In this document: positions 1 to 8,528 of the stretch, one piece after another | Numbering within the stretch: position 1 is the first letter of the stretch | Layout: each line of letters starts with the position of its first letter | Assembly: GCF_004346845.1 (NCBI RefSeq) | Contig: NZ_SMGI01000004.1 | Coordinates: forward strand, 244,511-308,510 | Direction of reading: 5' to 3' | Source: Winogradskyella wandonensis | GTDB taxonomy: Bacteria; Bacteroidota; Bacteroidia; Flavobacteriales; Flavobacteriaceae | Length of the DNA: 64,000 bases | Program-made: the position numbers and the translations under genes | The notes under the pieces: generated by a model | What the model was told of the DNA's origin: nothing | Database searches by the model: none | What the model saw: the letters and a program-made list of their open reading frames with translations, nothing else

Positions 1-606
1 AAGTTATCGATTTACTTTACTTTAAATTTTTTGGCGGTAATATTTGCAAGTTATGTCTCGTTTAGAGCCGTACTATTTTTTGCACTTTATATTTTTGCCA
101 TTTGGTTTTATTCGCACAAACTAAAAAAAATGCCCATTACTGGGAATTTAGTGTCTGCCATCTTAACGGTGACACCATTTTTTGTGATTTTTATTTATTA
201 CAAAAATTTCGACTTAGTGGTATTTATACATGCCTTGTTCTTGTTCCTTTTAATATCAATGCGAGAACTAACTAAGGATTTAGAAAATATTAAGGGAGAC
301 TTGGCGCTTAATTATAGAACAGTTCCTGTGGTATATGGCGAAAAAATTTCAAAATATTTATTGACGGGTGCTTTAATAATTACCTGTGTTACAGCAATGA
401 TACTTGTCTTTTATTTTGAAATAGGACAGATGTATTATTTCTTCTACGCGAGTGTAATTTTACTATTTGTTTTCCTACTACTACTTTGGAAATCCAACAA
501 CAAAACACATTACTTATGGCTTCATAATATTTTGAAGTTTATAATTGTGGCAGGTGTTTTTTCCATTGTACTCATAAATATAAATCTTGTTTTAAACCGA
601 CTCTAA
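1..606 (+). CDS. UbiA-family prenyltransferase, 5' end cut by window edge
   Basis: The reading frame is open from base 1, so the true start lies outside the window; the TTG at base 31 is probably an internal codon. The visible part is a very hydrophobic multi-helix membrane protein. A REL-TKDLENIKGD stretch at bases 268-300 matches the second Asp-rich, Mg-prenyl-diphosphate-binding motif of UbiA prenyltransferases. In Flavobacteriia such proteins are usually annotated as geranylgeranylglycerol-phosphate geranylgeranyltransferase-like or as menaquinone/heme-type UbiA members; the substrate cannot be decided from the C-terminal part alone. It ends 2 bases before the nitrilase gene, so the two are probably co-transcribed. 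Confidence 0.75.
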   Translation, partial: KLSIYFTLNFLAVIFASYVSFRAVLFFALYIFAIWFYSHKLKKMPITGNLVSAILTVTPFFVIFIYYKNFDLVVFIHALFLFLLISMRELTKDLENIKGDLALNYRTVPVVYGEKISKYLLTGALIITCVTAMILVFYFEIGQMYYFFYASVILLFVFLLLLWKSNNKTHYLWLHNILKFIIVAGVFSIVLININLVLNRL

Positions 607-608
607 AA

Positions 609-1556
609 ATGAATACGACTCTAAAAATCGCGATGGCGCAAATAGCACCAGTTTGGTTAAATAAATCAGCAACACTTCAAAAAATTGAAAATTCTATTAT
701 TGATGCTGCAAAAGAAAATGCCGAACTTATTGTTTTTGGAGAAGCATTATTACCGGGTTATCCATTTTGGTTGGCCTTAACAGGTGGTGCCGAATGGAAC
801 ACAGACGTCAATAAAAAGTTGCATGCACATTATGTAAGCAATTCTATTTGTATTGAGAAAGGCGAATTAGATTCGGTTTGTAAATTGGCAAAAGAACATA
901 ATATTGCGATTTATTTGGGCATTATGGAACGTCCTGAAAATCGCGGTGGACATAGTATTTATGCATCATTAGTTTACATAAATCCAAAAGGTAGTATAGA
1001 ATCGGTACACAGAAAGTTACAACCAACATATGATGAACGCTTAACTTGGGCGCCAGGCGATGGAAACGGTTTAAAGGTTCATCCATTAAAAGCGTTTACA
1101 GTTGGTGGGCTAAATTGTTGGGAAAATTGGATGCCACTGCCAAGAACAGCGTTGTATGGTCAAGGCGAAAATCTTCACATTGCAGTTTGGCCAGGAAGTG
1201 ACCATAATACAAAAGATATTACACGATTTATAGCAAGGGAGTCGCGGTCTTACGTGGTTTCTGTATCAAGTTTAATGTCTAAAACTGACTTTCCAAAACA
1301 GACTCCATATTTCGAGGATATTGTAAAAAATGCACCCGAAACCTTAGCAAACGGAGGAAGTTGTATTGCTGGTCCGGATGGCGAGTGGATTGTAGAACCT
1401 GTGCTTCACAAAGAGGGTTTAATTTACCAAACCATTGATTTTAATCGTGTGCTAGAAGAACGTCAAAACTTTGACGTAGTTGGTCATTACTCTAGACCCG
1501 ATGTGACTAAATTAACTGTAAACACAGAACGCCAAACTACTGTAGAAATTAAGTAG
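609..1556 (+). CDS. Nitrilase / carbon-nitrogen hydrolase family protein
   Basis: This is a cytoplasmic amidase-fold hydrolase of 315 residues. The catalytic triad of the nitrilase superfamily is visible: Glu45 in FGEALLPGYP, Lys136 in HRKLQPTYDER, and Cys170 in GLNCWENWMP. The C-W-E-N motif and the length are typical of branch 1 true nitrilases (nitrile to carboxylic acid plus ammonia) rather than omega-amidases, but the substrate is unknown. The ATG start follows the UbiA stop by 2 bases. An aliphatic or aryl nitrile is a guess from family membership only; nothing in the neighbourhood names the substrate. Confidence 0.88.
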   Translation: MNTTLKIAMAQIAPVWLNKSATLQKIENSIIDAAKENAELIVFGEALLPGYPFWLALTGGAEWNTDVNKKLHAHYVSNSICIEKGELDSVCKLAKEHNIAIYLGIMERPENRGGHSIYASLVYINPKGSIESVHRKLQPTYDERLTWAPGDGNGLKVHPLKAFTVGGLNCWENWMPLPRTALYGQGENLHIAVWPGSDHNTKDITRFIARESRSYVVSVSSLMSKTDFPKQTPYFEDIVKNAPETLANGGSCIAGPDGEWIVEPVLHKEGLIYQTIDFNRVLEERQNFDVVGHYSRPDVTKLTVNTERQTTVEIK

Positions 1557-1575
1557 TTAGTGTTAACTATTGTAT

Positions 1576-1583
1576 TACCTTTG
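1576..1583 (+). promoter_or_regulatory. Bacteroidota -7 promoter element before the RsuA-type gene
   Basis: TACCTTTG matches the Bacteroidota sigma-ABfr -7 consensus TAnnTTTG exactly. It lies 14 bases before the ATG at 1598, implying a very short leader. A convincing -33 TTG box is not obvious. Confidence 0.5.
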
Positions 1584-1597
1584 CAAAAAATTTAAGT

Positions 1598-2437
1598 ATG
1601 TCAAAACAGCAAGGTAAAAAAGGGCAAGGAAAGAGAGACGGAAAGCAAAAATCCGATGGAGGACAGAGACCTTTTTCTAAAAGACATTCTGCGCCTAAGA
1701 AAAAAACTACTCCTAAAAAAGCGTCTAATTCAGATGAAATTCGTCTTAATAAATATATAGCCAATTCTGGGATGTGCTCTCGTCGTGAGGCAGACGAAAA
1801 TATTTCTATTGGTTTGGTAACTGTAAATGGCTCTGTGGTTACAGAAATGGGTTATAAGGTAAAACCAACAGACGAAGTCCGTTTCGATGGTCGCCGTATC
1901 AATCCAGAGCCAAAAACATATGTACTCTTAAATAAGCCTAAAGGATTTGCTACAACAACAGCAGAAGGAAAGGGAAGAACAGTAATGGATTTGGTTGCTA
2001 ATGCAACTTCTGCAAGAATTAAGCCTATTGGCCGTTTAGGACGGAACTCCTTAGGATTATTATTGTTTACCAATGACGATGAGATTATTCAGAAATTTAC
2101 AAATTCTAAGAACGGAGTGGCACGCCTATTTCAAGTTGAACTTGATAAAAATTTAAAATTTGAAGACTTAAAGAAAATACAAGAAGGCTTTAAAGTACAA
2201 GGAAAACTAATTACCGTAGAAGAAATAAGTTATATCGAAGGTGAACCTAAAAATAAAATAGGTATAAAAATCAAAAACACTGGGAATACCATTCTACGTA
2301 CTATTTTTGACGAATTAAAATACGATTTGGTTAAAATAGACTGTGTTGCTATAGGTCATTTAACAAAAAAAGATATTCCAAGAGGGCATTGGAAACATCT
2401 AACAATACAAGAAGTAAACACGCTTAAAATGCTTTAA
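1598..2437 (+). CDS. RsuA/RluB-family rRNA pseudouridine synthase-like protein, catalytic Asp replaced
   Basis: The family converts uridine to pseudouridine in 16S or 23S rRNA. The protein has 279 residues: a Lys/Gly/Gln-rich basic tail (1-46), an S4 RNA-binding domain (about 47-105, with RLNKYIANSGMCSRREAD) and an RsuA-type catalytic domain. The family signature GRLDxx[ST]xG reads GRLGRNSLG here: the catalytic Asp is Gly148 (codon GGA at 2039-2041). The downstream motif where family members usually carry conserved Arg residues reads ILRTIFDELKYDLVKIDCV, also divergent. It may therefore be an inactive or altered RNA-binding member. I recall flavobacterial relatives with Gly here, so it may be a lineage trait rather than a new mutation. 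Its stop overlaps that of the convergent DUF2200 gene. Confidence 0.82.
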   Translation: MSKQQGKKGQGKRDGKQKSDGGQRPFSKRHSAPKKKTTPKKASNSDEIRLNKYIANSGMCSRREADENISIGLVTVNGSVVTEMGYKVKPTDEVRFDGRRINPEPKTYVLLNKPKGFATTTAEGKGRTVMDLVANATSARIKPIGRLGRNSLGLLLFTNDDEIIQKFTNSKNGVARLFQVELDKNLKFEDLKKIQEGFKVQGKLITVEEISYIEGEPKNKIGIKIKNTGNTILRTIFDELKYDLVKIDCVAIGHLTKKDIPRGHWKHLTIQEVNTLKML

Positions 2438-2799
2438 GCCTGTCTTAAAATTTTATCCATTTTTCTTCCTTTTGCTAATTCATCAACTAATTTATCCATA
2501 TATCTAGCATATTTAGTGACTGGTGTTTCAATGTCTTCTATTCTGTAGCCACAGATTACGCCTTTTATTAAATGTGCATTGGGATTGATGTTTGCATTAG
2601 CGAAAAACGCTTCCATTGTTGCTTTTTTTTCAATAAGGTTTTCTAGTTGGTTCTCATCATAACCAGTTAACCAGGTTAATACTTGGTGTAATTCTTCTTT
2701 TGTCCTACCTTTTTTCACTATTTTGGTTATATAATGCGGATAGACAGAACCAAAAATTAGTTTTGCCACGCGGGCATCGTGTTCTGGTGTTGTACTCAT
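2434..2799 (-). CDS. DUF2200 family protein
   Basis: This 121-residue soluble protein matches my memory of the DUF2200 family: N-terminal TPEHDARVAKLIFGSVYPHY, a central KKGRTKEELHQVLTWLTGYD, then NPNAHLIKGVICGYRIEDIE and a C-terminal KLVDELAKGRKMDKIL. The family resembles a small YdhG/DUF1801-like fold and has no established biochemical role. The gene is complete, with an ATG start, and is convergent with the RsuA-type gene; the two stop codons share the self-complementary TTAA at 2434-2437. It lies 23 bases downstream of the PqqB-like lipoprotein gene on the same strand and may be co-transcribed with it. Confidence 0.82.
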   Translation of the reverse strand: MSTTPEHDARVAKLIFGSVYPHYITKIVKKGRTKEELHQVLTWLTGYDENQLENLIEKKATMEAFFANANINPNAHLIKGVICGYRIEDIETPVTKYARYMDKLVDELAKGRKMDKILRQA

Positions 2800-2821
2800 G
2801 ATTTAGAATTTTTAGTTAGTG

Positions 2822-3790
2822 TTATAGTTCAAAAATATCGTTGATTTTTGCGATTTTATAACCTTTTTCATTAACTAATTTACTCGCTTCACTCAGCGGA
2901 TTTAATAATGGATTGGTATGATTAAAGTGAATAAATATAACCTTCTCTTTTTCGGTACGAGGAAGATTATCAAATAAATCCAAACTCTCAATTACAAAAG
3001 GATGAGGGATTTCGCTGATATCCCTATTATTAATTTCCTTTCCGCTAAAAAACGTTGCATCAACGAAAGCATAATCTACTTTTTTAATTTCATCAATTAT
3101 ATTTTTGTTCCATTTATCCCATTTGTCGATGTCTGGAATAAACAAAGCTGTTTTATTCGGCCCTTTTATTCTGTAACCAACAGTTTCAGAAAACTCATCT
3201 CTATGCGGCACAAGTATTGGGGTTACTTCAATAGTTTTGGAGAGCTTTACAGGTTTTTCATTTTCAATTTCAATTAGTGTAATGTTTTCTCTCGTAACAA
3301 GCTGACTCCATGGTCCGTTATCTGTTAAAAAACGCTTCATTTGCGGCATGGTATAAACAGGTGTTTTTGTAGCATCTATTGCTTCTTTTCCTAAATACAT
3401 AAGTCCTGTGTAATGTCCTATGTGGGCATGAGTTAGAAAGATGCCATCAACCAATTCGTTTTCATTTTGTGTTTCGTAGGTTGTAATCATTTTCATTTGC
3501 GAGGTTATATCAGGAGTGGCTTCAAATAAATAGGTTTTATGATATTCAGTATCAATGAGTCCAAGTGAAACAACTTTTCGAATAGCTTCAGGGTTTTTGA
3601 ATAGCTTAGAACAACACCTTTTTTTACAGCCTATTTGTGGAGAACCGGCATCTTGTGCTGTGCCCAGAATAACAATGGAGGTATTTTCGATAGAGATATT
3701 AGAATCCATTGCCGCTAGTTCTTTCGAATATGGTTTTTTAGAACATGATATAATTATTAAAATCAAGCATATAGTTATAAATCTCTTCAT
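2822..3790 (-). CDS. PqqB-like MBL-fold metallo-hydrolase lipoprotein
   Basis: The 322-residue protein begins with a lipoprotein signal (MKRFITICLILIIISC, Cys16), so it is predicted to be membrane-anchored. The body resembles the PqqB branch of the metallo-beta-lactamase fold: VILGTAQDAGSPQIGC followed by a Cys-rich KKRCC, then a metal site THAHIGHYTGL, LVPHRDEFSETVGY and FIPDIDKW. The usual HxHxDH motif reads HAHIGH, so the Asp is Gly. No other pqq gene is near, so a role in PQQ synthesis is unlikely; the substrate is unknown. It is probably a hydrolase conserved in Bacteroidota. It is transcribed with the downstream DUF2200 gene. Confidence 0.78.
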   Translation of the reverse strand: MKRFITICLILIIISCSKKPYSKELAAMDSNISIENTSIVILGTAQDAGSPQIGCKKRCCSKLFKNPEAIRKVVSLGLIDTEYHKTYLFEATPDITSQMKMITTYETQNENELVDGIFLTHAHIGHYTGLMYLGKEAIDATKTPVYTMPQMKRFLTDNGPWSQLVTRENITLIEIENEKPVKLSKTIEVTPILVPHRDEFSETVGYRIKGPNKTALFIPDIDKWDKWNKNIIDEIKKVDYAFVDATFFSGKEINNRDISEIPHPFVIESLDLFDNLPRTEKEKVIFIHFNHTNPLLNPLSEASKLVNEKGYKIAKINDIFEL

Positions 3791-3971
3791 TGTAGTTTAA
3801 TAAATTAGGAGTTGATTATTCTAGCCGAGTGCAATACGCATTTTCATAAAATTACAACAAATAATTAAAGAGTAGTATGGTAAGTTTTTGGCTGACGCAA
3901 TAAATAAAAGTGAAGTAACCTACCAATCATTAATAGAGTTTATTAAATTTACCCTTCTAATAATTTTAATC

Positions 3972-5939
3972 GTGATTTCGCAAAATACCATAGCTCAAGT
4001 TTTTGAAACAGCCCGTGTAGAGGAGGTTATAGGCGATTTTGTGCAATTAAAAAAATCGGGAAGTAATTTTAAAGGCCTAAGTCCTTTTAGTGAGGAAAGA
4101 ACGCCAAGCTTCATGGTGTCTCCCGTAAAACAAATTTGGAAAGATTTTTCTACAGGCAAAGGCGGTAATGCAGTTACCTTTTTAATGGAGCACGAGCATT
4201 TTACTTATCCTGAAGCCATAAAATATTTGGCAAAAAAGTATAACATTGAAATTGAAGAGACCGAGCGTACTAACGAAGAAAAGGAAAAAGCAGATACAAG
4301 AGAAAGTCTATATCTAGTTAGTGAGTATGCAAACGACTATTTTCAGAAAATTTTACATAAAACAGATAAAGGAAGAGCTATTGGCTTAAGCTATTTTAAA
4401 GAACGTGGTTTTACAGAGGAAACTATCAAGAAATTTCAATTGGGCTACGCTTTGGACGAGTGGCAAGCCTTTACAGATGAAGCCTTAAAAAATGGTTATA
4501 AAATTGAGTTTTTAGAAGGTACTGGTTTAACCATTGTTAAACCAGAAAAACATTTCGATAGATTTAAAGGCCGCGTGATGTTCCCCATACATAGTATGAG
4601 TGGGCGTGTTTTAGGTTTCGGAGGTCGAATCTTAGGAAATGACAAAAAAGCTGCCAAGTATCTAAACTCTCCAGAAAGCGAAATTTACCATAAAAGTAAG
4701 GTACTTTATGGCTTGTATTTTGCTAAACAATCTATAGCCAAGGAAGACAATTGTTATCTGGTCGAAGGTTATACAGATGTTATCCAGTTTTATCAAAGAG
4801 GAATAACAAATGTTGTTTCATCCTCGGGTACCGCGCTAACATCAGAGCAAATACGTCTTATAAAAAGACTAACAAATAATATTACTGTACTTTTCGACGG
4901 CGATGCAGCAGGAATGCGCGCTTCTATACGTGGAATAGATTTAATACTCGAGCAAGGCATGAACGTTCGGGTATGTACGTTTCCGGATGGAGAAGATCCG
5001 GACAGCTTTTCTAAAAACAACACCTTACAAGACGTAACGGATTACCTAAAGGAAAATTCTAAAGATTTTATTCAGTTTAAAGCATCATTACTTTTTGAAG
5101 ACAGTAAAAACGACCCTATAAAAAAGGCAGAAACTATAAGAGATATTGTAAATAGTATTGCTAAAATTCCAGACCAGATAAAAAAAGAGGTTTACATACA
5201 AGAGTGCGCTCGTATTATGGATATAAGCGAATCTGTATTGTTTAGTACACTTGCTCAAATAAATAAAAAGGCGAATAGCGATGCTAATAAAAAGTTTGGC
5301 CAGGAACAGAAAGCATTTAATGTTATAAAAGCTGAGCCTAAGCCATTAAAAAAGGTAGATATTCAGTATGAGTTGGAGAAAAAAATCATTGAAATCTTAT
5401 TACTCTACGGTAATAAAACCGAAAAGTTTGAAGACTTAGTGCTTAAAGAAGATGAGGTTACGGGAGATTTAGTTTTGGAACCTGTAGTACAAGAAGCACG
5501 AGTTTTCGAAAAAGTGTATTTGGATTTACAAGAGGATGAAATGCAGTTTTCTGACGAACGATTTAAAACCTTATACTATTCAATTGTTGACCAATTAAGT
5601 CAAAATGAAAATTTTTCTGCTACGGATTTTATTAATAATCTCAACCCAGAAATGGCGCCATTGGTAACAAGTATAATAATGGATAACGAAAAATACAGTC
5701 TCGATGATTGGGCGCGAAACAATATCATTCCAAAAGAGAAAGAGCATACTATTGCTCAGCTAGTAAGTCAGACCATATTGCATCTTAGAGGTTTGCTAAT
5801 AGAACAAAAATTAAAGGATTTATCGGACGAAACTTTAAAAGAAGACTATGACTACAAAGAAATTTTAGAGAATAGTCAAGAATATAATAAACTAAAAGTT
5901 TTGTTAGCCAGAAAGTTAGGAAGAGTAGTTAATCATTAA
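3972..5939 (+). CDS. dnaG: DNA primase DnaG, N-terminal zinc ligands missing
   Basis: DnaG makes RNA primers for replication. I chose the GTG at 3972 (655 residues) because it gives MISQNTIAQVFETARVEEVIGDF, the usual start of flavobacterial primases; a longer frame from TTG at 3888 adds a hydrophobic stretch foreign to the family. The zinc-binding domain fold is kept (KGLSPFSEERTPSF, KQIWKDFSTGKGGN), but the four zinc ligand positions read Ser37, Ser40, Asp58 and Thr61. The TOPRIM core is intact: LVEGYTDVIQFYQRG, SSSGTALT and LFDGDAAGMRA. The C-terminal helicase-interaction region follows. The stop overlaps that of the convergent response regulator gene (shared TTAA). Confidence 0.93.
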   Translation: MISQNTIAQVFETARVEEVIGDFVQLKKSGSNFKGLSPFSEERTPSFMVSPVKQIWKDFSTGKGGNAVTFLMEHEHFTYPEAIKYLAKKYNIEIEETERTNEEKEKADTRESLYLVSEYANDYFQKILHKTDKGRAIGLSYFKERGFTEETIKKFQLGYALDEWQAFTDEALKNGYKIEFLEGTGLTIVKPEKHFDRFKGRVMFPIHSMSGRVLGFGGRILGNDKKAAKYLNSPESEIYHKSKVLYGLYFAKQSIAKEDNCYLVEGYTDVIQFYQRGITNVVSSSGTALTSEQIRLIKRLTNNITVLFDGDAAGMRASIRGIDLILEQGMNVRVCTFPDGEDPDSFSKNNTLQDVTDYLKENSKDFIQFKASLLFEDSKNDPIKKAETIRDIVNSIAKIPDQIKKEVYIQECARIMDISESVLFSTLAQINKKANSDANKKFGQEQKAFNVIKAEPKPLKKVDIQYELEKKIIEILLLYGNKTEKFEDLVLKEDEVTGDLVLEPVVQEARVFEKVYLDLQEDEMQFSDERFKTLYYSIVDQLSQNENFSATDFINNLNPEMAPLVTSIIMDNEKYSLDDWARNNIIPKEKEHTIAQLVSQTILHLRGLLIEQKLKDLSDETLKEDYDYKEILENSQEYNKLKVLLARKLGRVVNH

Positions 5940-6565
5940 GCTAGGTCATGATGCTTAGCTTGGTGTACTAAATCGATAACGTTGTCTACATTTAATTTTT
6001 TAAATAGTCGAGCCTTATAAGTACTTACTGTTTTTTCGTTAATGTCCAATTCGTCTGCGATATGCTTATTTTTCTTACCGATAGATAATAATTTTAAGAC
6101 CTCTACTTCTCTTGTAGATAAACGCTTAAATAGGCGAGTTCTGCTTTTTGATGTATTGGTATATCTGTAATGCTTATCCATTTTTTCGCTTAAATAAACC
6201 TCGCCACTAACTACCTTTTGTATGGCTTTAAGTATATCATCTGGATTTGCATTTTTAGATAAATAACCAGAAGCTCCTGCTTTTAACGTACTAATTGCAT
6301 AAATTTCTTCTGGTTGATGGCTAAACATTATAATTTTTATAGACTTGTGCTCCTTTTTAATAGCACGCAAGGCGGTAATTCCGTTAAGTTCGGGTAAGTC
6401 AATTTCAGAAATAATTAAGTCGACATGATTTGTGCGAACAAACTCGAATATTTCGATGCCACTACCTAAGCCCGCTATTATTTGATAATCTGGGGTTTTA
6501 TTAATAATAGCCCGTAAACCTTCGCGCACTACAGGATGACTATCGACCAATAGAATTTTTATCAT
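5936..6565 (-). CDS. NarL/FixJ-type response regulator with Glu at the phosphoacceptor site
   Basis: This 209-residue protein has a receiver domain (1-120) and a C-terminal LuxR-type helix-turn-helix (STREVEVLKLLSIGKKNKHIADEL). I chose the ATG at 6565 because MIKILLVDSHPVV is the family start; a GTG two codons upstream is possible. The phosphoacceptor Asp position is Glu54 (IISEIDLPELNG), and the second residue of the N-terminal acidic pair is Ser9 (VDSHP). The switch Ser (MFSHQPEE) and Lys (GYLSKNA) remain. No histidine kinase gene is adjacent. It may be constitutively active or controlled without phosphorylation. Its stop overlaps the dnaG stop. Confidence 0.9.
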   Translation of the reverse strand: MIKILLVDSHPVVREGLRAIINKTPDYQIIAGLGSGIEIFEFVRTNHVDLIISEIDLPELNGITALRAIKKEHKSIKIIMFSHQPEEIYAISTLKAGASGYLSKNANPDDILKAIQKVVSGEVYLSEKMDKHYRYTNTSKSRTRLFKRLSTREVEVLKLLSIGKKNKHIADELDINEKTVSTYKARLFKKLNVDNVIDLVHQAKHHDLA

Positions 6566-6711
6566 AACCACTTAATTTTGTAAAATTAAAATTAGGATAA
6601 CCCAGTAAGGATTATTGAATTAATTAGCTTATTAAACAAAAATACAAAATCGAGAAGCTAAAACAATAAATATTTAAGTAAAATTGCAAAAAAATAAAAA
6701 TATGATAAAAA

Positions 6712-7500
6712 TTACATTATTTCTTTAGGAATAACGCAAATTGGGATAGGTATCATCTTATGTTTGTTTGATCTATTGTATCTTAAAAAGATATCGAAAA
6801 CCTCTTTTTTGCGTCCTGTAAAATCTTCAGAGGTTTTACCCTGGTCATTCATTTTCATGGCCCATTCTAATTCTGGATAGGATGCGCCAATTTGGTCTTC
6901 GTCACTTCTAGCATCACCAAATAGACCGTCACTAGGAGCAGCTTTCATAATTGACTCTGGAACTTTAAGCATTTCACCCAAGGCATAAACTTCAGATTTA
7001 AGCAAGTCGGCAATAGGGCTTAAATCTACACCGCCATCACCATATTTAGTATAAAAACCAACACCAAAATCTTCTACTTTATTGCCTGTTCCTGCAACAA
7101 GTAGGCCTAAAAGACCTGCATGGTAGTAAAGTGTGGTCATTCTTAATCTTGCTCTAGTATTAGCCAAGGCCATATCTACCGTTGCCTGCTTTCCTTCAAG
7201 GCTTACTTCTGTTTTAAATTCTTCAAAGACTGGAGTTAAGTCAACACGCGCATCACTGACATTAGAGAACCTTTGCTTTAGCTGAGCAATATGTTCTTGT
7301 GCCCTCGTAACATGACTTGGAGCTTGATGGATAGGCATTTCTATACACAAAACATCTAGTCCTGTCTTTGCACAAAGTGTCGAAGTCACTGCAGAGTCGA
7401 TTCCGCCAGAAATTCCGACAACAAAACCATTAACTTTTGCGTTTATAGCGTAATCTTTAAGCCAATTTACTATATAATCTATTACTTTTTCTGTTTGCAT
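6712..7500 (-). CDS. nadE: NH3-dependent NAD+ synthetase
   Basis: NadE forms NAD+ from nicotinic acid adenine dinucleotide, ATP and ammonia in the cytoplasm. The 262-residue protein has the PP-loop SGGIDSAVTS near residue 31 and lacks the N-terminal glutaminase domain, so it is the ammonia-using form. Further family stretches are VAGTGNKVEDFGVGFYTKYGD and DLSPIADLLKSEVYALG. It is divergent from gldB, the arrangement I recall from gliding flavobacteria. A consensus promoter (7540-7547) lies about 40 bases upstream on the minus strand. Confidence 0.95.
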   Translation of the reverse strand: MQTEKVIDYIVNWLKDYAINAKVNGFVVGISGGIDSAVTSTLCAKTGLDVLCIEMPIHQAPSHVTRAQEHIAQLKQRFSNVSDARVDLTPVFEEFKTEVSLEGKQATVDMALANTRARLRMTTLYYHAGLLGLLVAGTGNKVEDFGVGFYTKYGDGGVDLSPIADLLKSEVYALGEMLKVPESIMKAAPSDGLFGDARSDEDQIGASYPELEWAMKMNDQGKTSEDFTGRKKEVFDIFLRYNRSNKHKMIPIPICVIPKEIM

Positions 7501-7527
7501 ATACCGTTTATTTTAGGGTAAGAAGTG

Positions 7528-7535
7528 TACCTTTG
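7528..7535 (+). promoter_or_regulatory. Promoter -7 element for gldB
   Basis: TACCTTTG matches TAnnTTTG exactly and lies 30 bases before the gldB ATG. It is arranged back-to-back with the nadE promoter. Confidence 0.55.
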
Positions 7536-7539
7536 TAAA

Positions 7540-7547
7540 CAAAAATA
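7540..7547 (-). promoter_or_regulatory. Promoter -7 element for nadE
   Basis: On the minus strand the sequence is TATTTTTG, a TAnnTTTG match, about 40 bases before the nadE start. It sits 4 bases from the gldB element, so the two promoters overlap. Confidence 0.5.
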
Positions 7548-7565
7548 ACCGAAATATCCTTAAGA

Positions 7566-8528
7566 ATGAAAATGAAATATATTCATTTATTATTTATGGT
7601 TGCAATCTTCTTAGTCTCTTGTGATGATGCACAAAAAGCAGAGAAAGAGATATCTAAGATTGATGTTAATTTGCAAGTCGAGCGTTTTGATGTGTTATTG
7701 GCAAATGCCAAACTTTCTAACATACCTTCAATACAAAAAGATTTTCCGTTTTTATTTCCAAAAGAAATAGATTCTAGTTGGATAGAGCGTTTTAATAGTC
7801 CTTTACAGAAGCAAATATTTGAAGAAGCTCAAGAGAAGTTCAATGATTTCAGCGGGTACGAGGAAGACATTAGGCACCTTTTTCAGCATATAAAATACTA
7901 CGATAAGGCTTTTAAAATTCCACAAGTTATCACAGCAGCAGACTACGTGGATTACAGGAATAAGTTAGTGCTTGAAGCGGATTTGCTAATTATTAATCTT
8001 ATTAATTATCTTGGTGATAATCACGAATTTTATCAAAATATTCCTAGATATTTTGCTGAGAACATGAAGCCTTCTCAAATAATTCCAGACGTCGCAGAAT
8101 CCTACGCAAAACGTTTTGTGTACCAAAACCAGAGAAAGACGTTTTTAGATGAGATAATATATTACGGAAAGTTGCTTTACTTTAAAGATGTAATGATACC
8201 AGAGTATTCAGATGAAGATAAAATCGGATATTCTACTGAAGATTTAAAATGGGCAAAAGAGAACGAAGCTCAGATTTGGAGCTATTTTGTAGAGAAAGAA
8301 CTACTTTTCAGTACGGATAATAAGTTATTAAGTCGCTTTACCGTGCCAGCACCATTTTCTAAATTTTATCTAGAATTAGATAACGAGTCTCCGCCACGGT
8401 TAGGGCAGTATATTGGTTGGCTAATTGTAAGAGCTTATGCGGAAAGAACTAATGCCGATGTAATGACCATAATGACAACAGAGAGTGACGAAATTTTTAA
8501 TAAATCTAAATATAAACCAAAGCGATAA
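7566..8528 (+). CDS. gldB: Gliding motility lipoprotein GldB
   Basis: GldB is a lipoprotein required for gliding motility in Flavobacterium; its biochemical role is not settled. The 320-residue protein has a lipoprotein signal (MKMKYIHLLFMVAIFLVSC, Cys19). Family stretches include VNLQVERFDVLLANAK, KDFPFLFPKEIDSSWI, the central YYGKLLYFKDVMIPEYSDEDKIGY and the C-terminal PPRLGQYIGWLIVRAYAERTN. The next gene is gldC and the upstream divergent gene is nadE, which supports the name. The stop codon TAA overlaps the gldC ATG by one base. Confidence 0.93.
   Translation: MKMKYIHLLFMVAIFLVSCDDAQKAEKEISKIDVNLQVERFDVLLANAKLSNIPSIQKDFPFLFPKEIDSSWIERFNSPLQKQIFEEAQEKFNDFSGYEEDIRHLFQHIKYYDKAFKIPQVITAADYVDYRNKLVLEADLLIINLINYLGDNHEFYQNIPRYFAENMKPSQIIPDVAESYAKRFVYQNQRKTFLDEIIYYGKLLYFKDVMIPEYSDEDKIGYSTEDLKWAKENEAQIWSYFVEKELLFSTDNKLLSRFTVPAPFSKFYLELDNESPPRLGQYIGWLIVRAYAERTNADVMTIMTTESDEIFNKSKYKPKR

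Noticed and set aside
3888..3971. Extended N-terminus of DnaG from TTG at 3888
   Set aside because: It adds a hydrophobic 28-residue stretch unlike any primase. The GTG at 3972 gives the family N-terminus.
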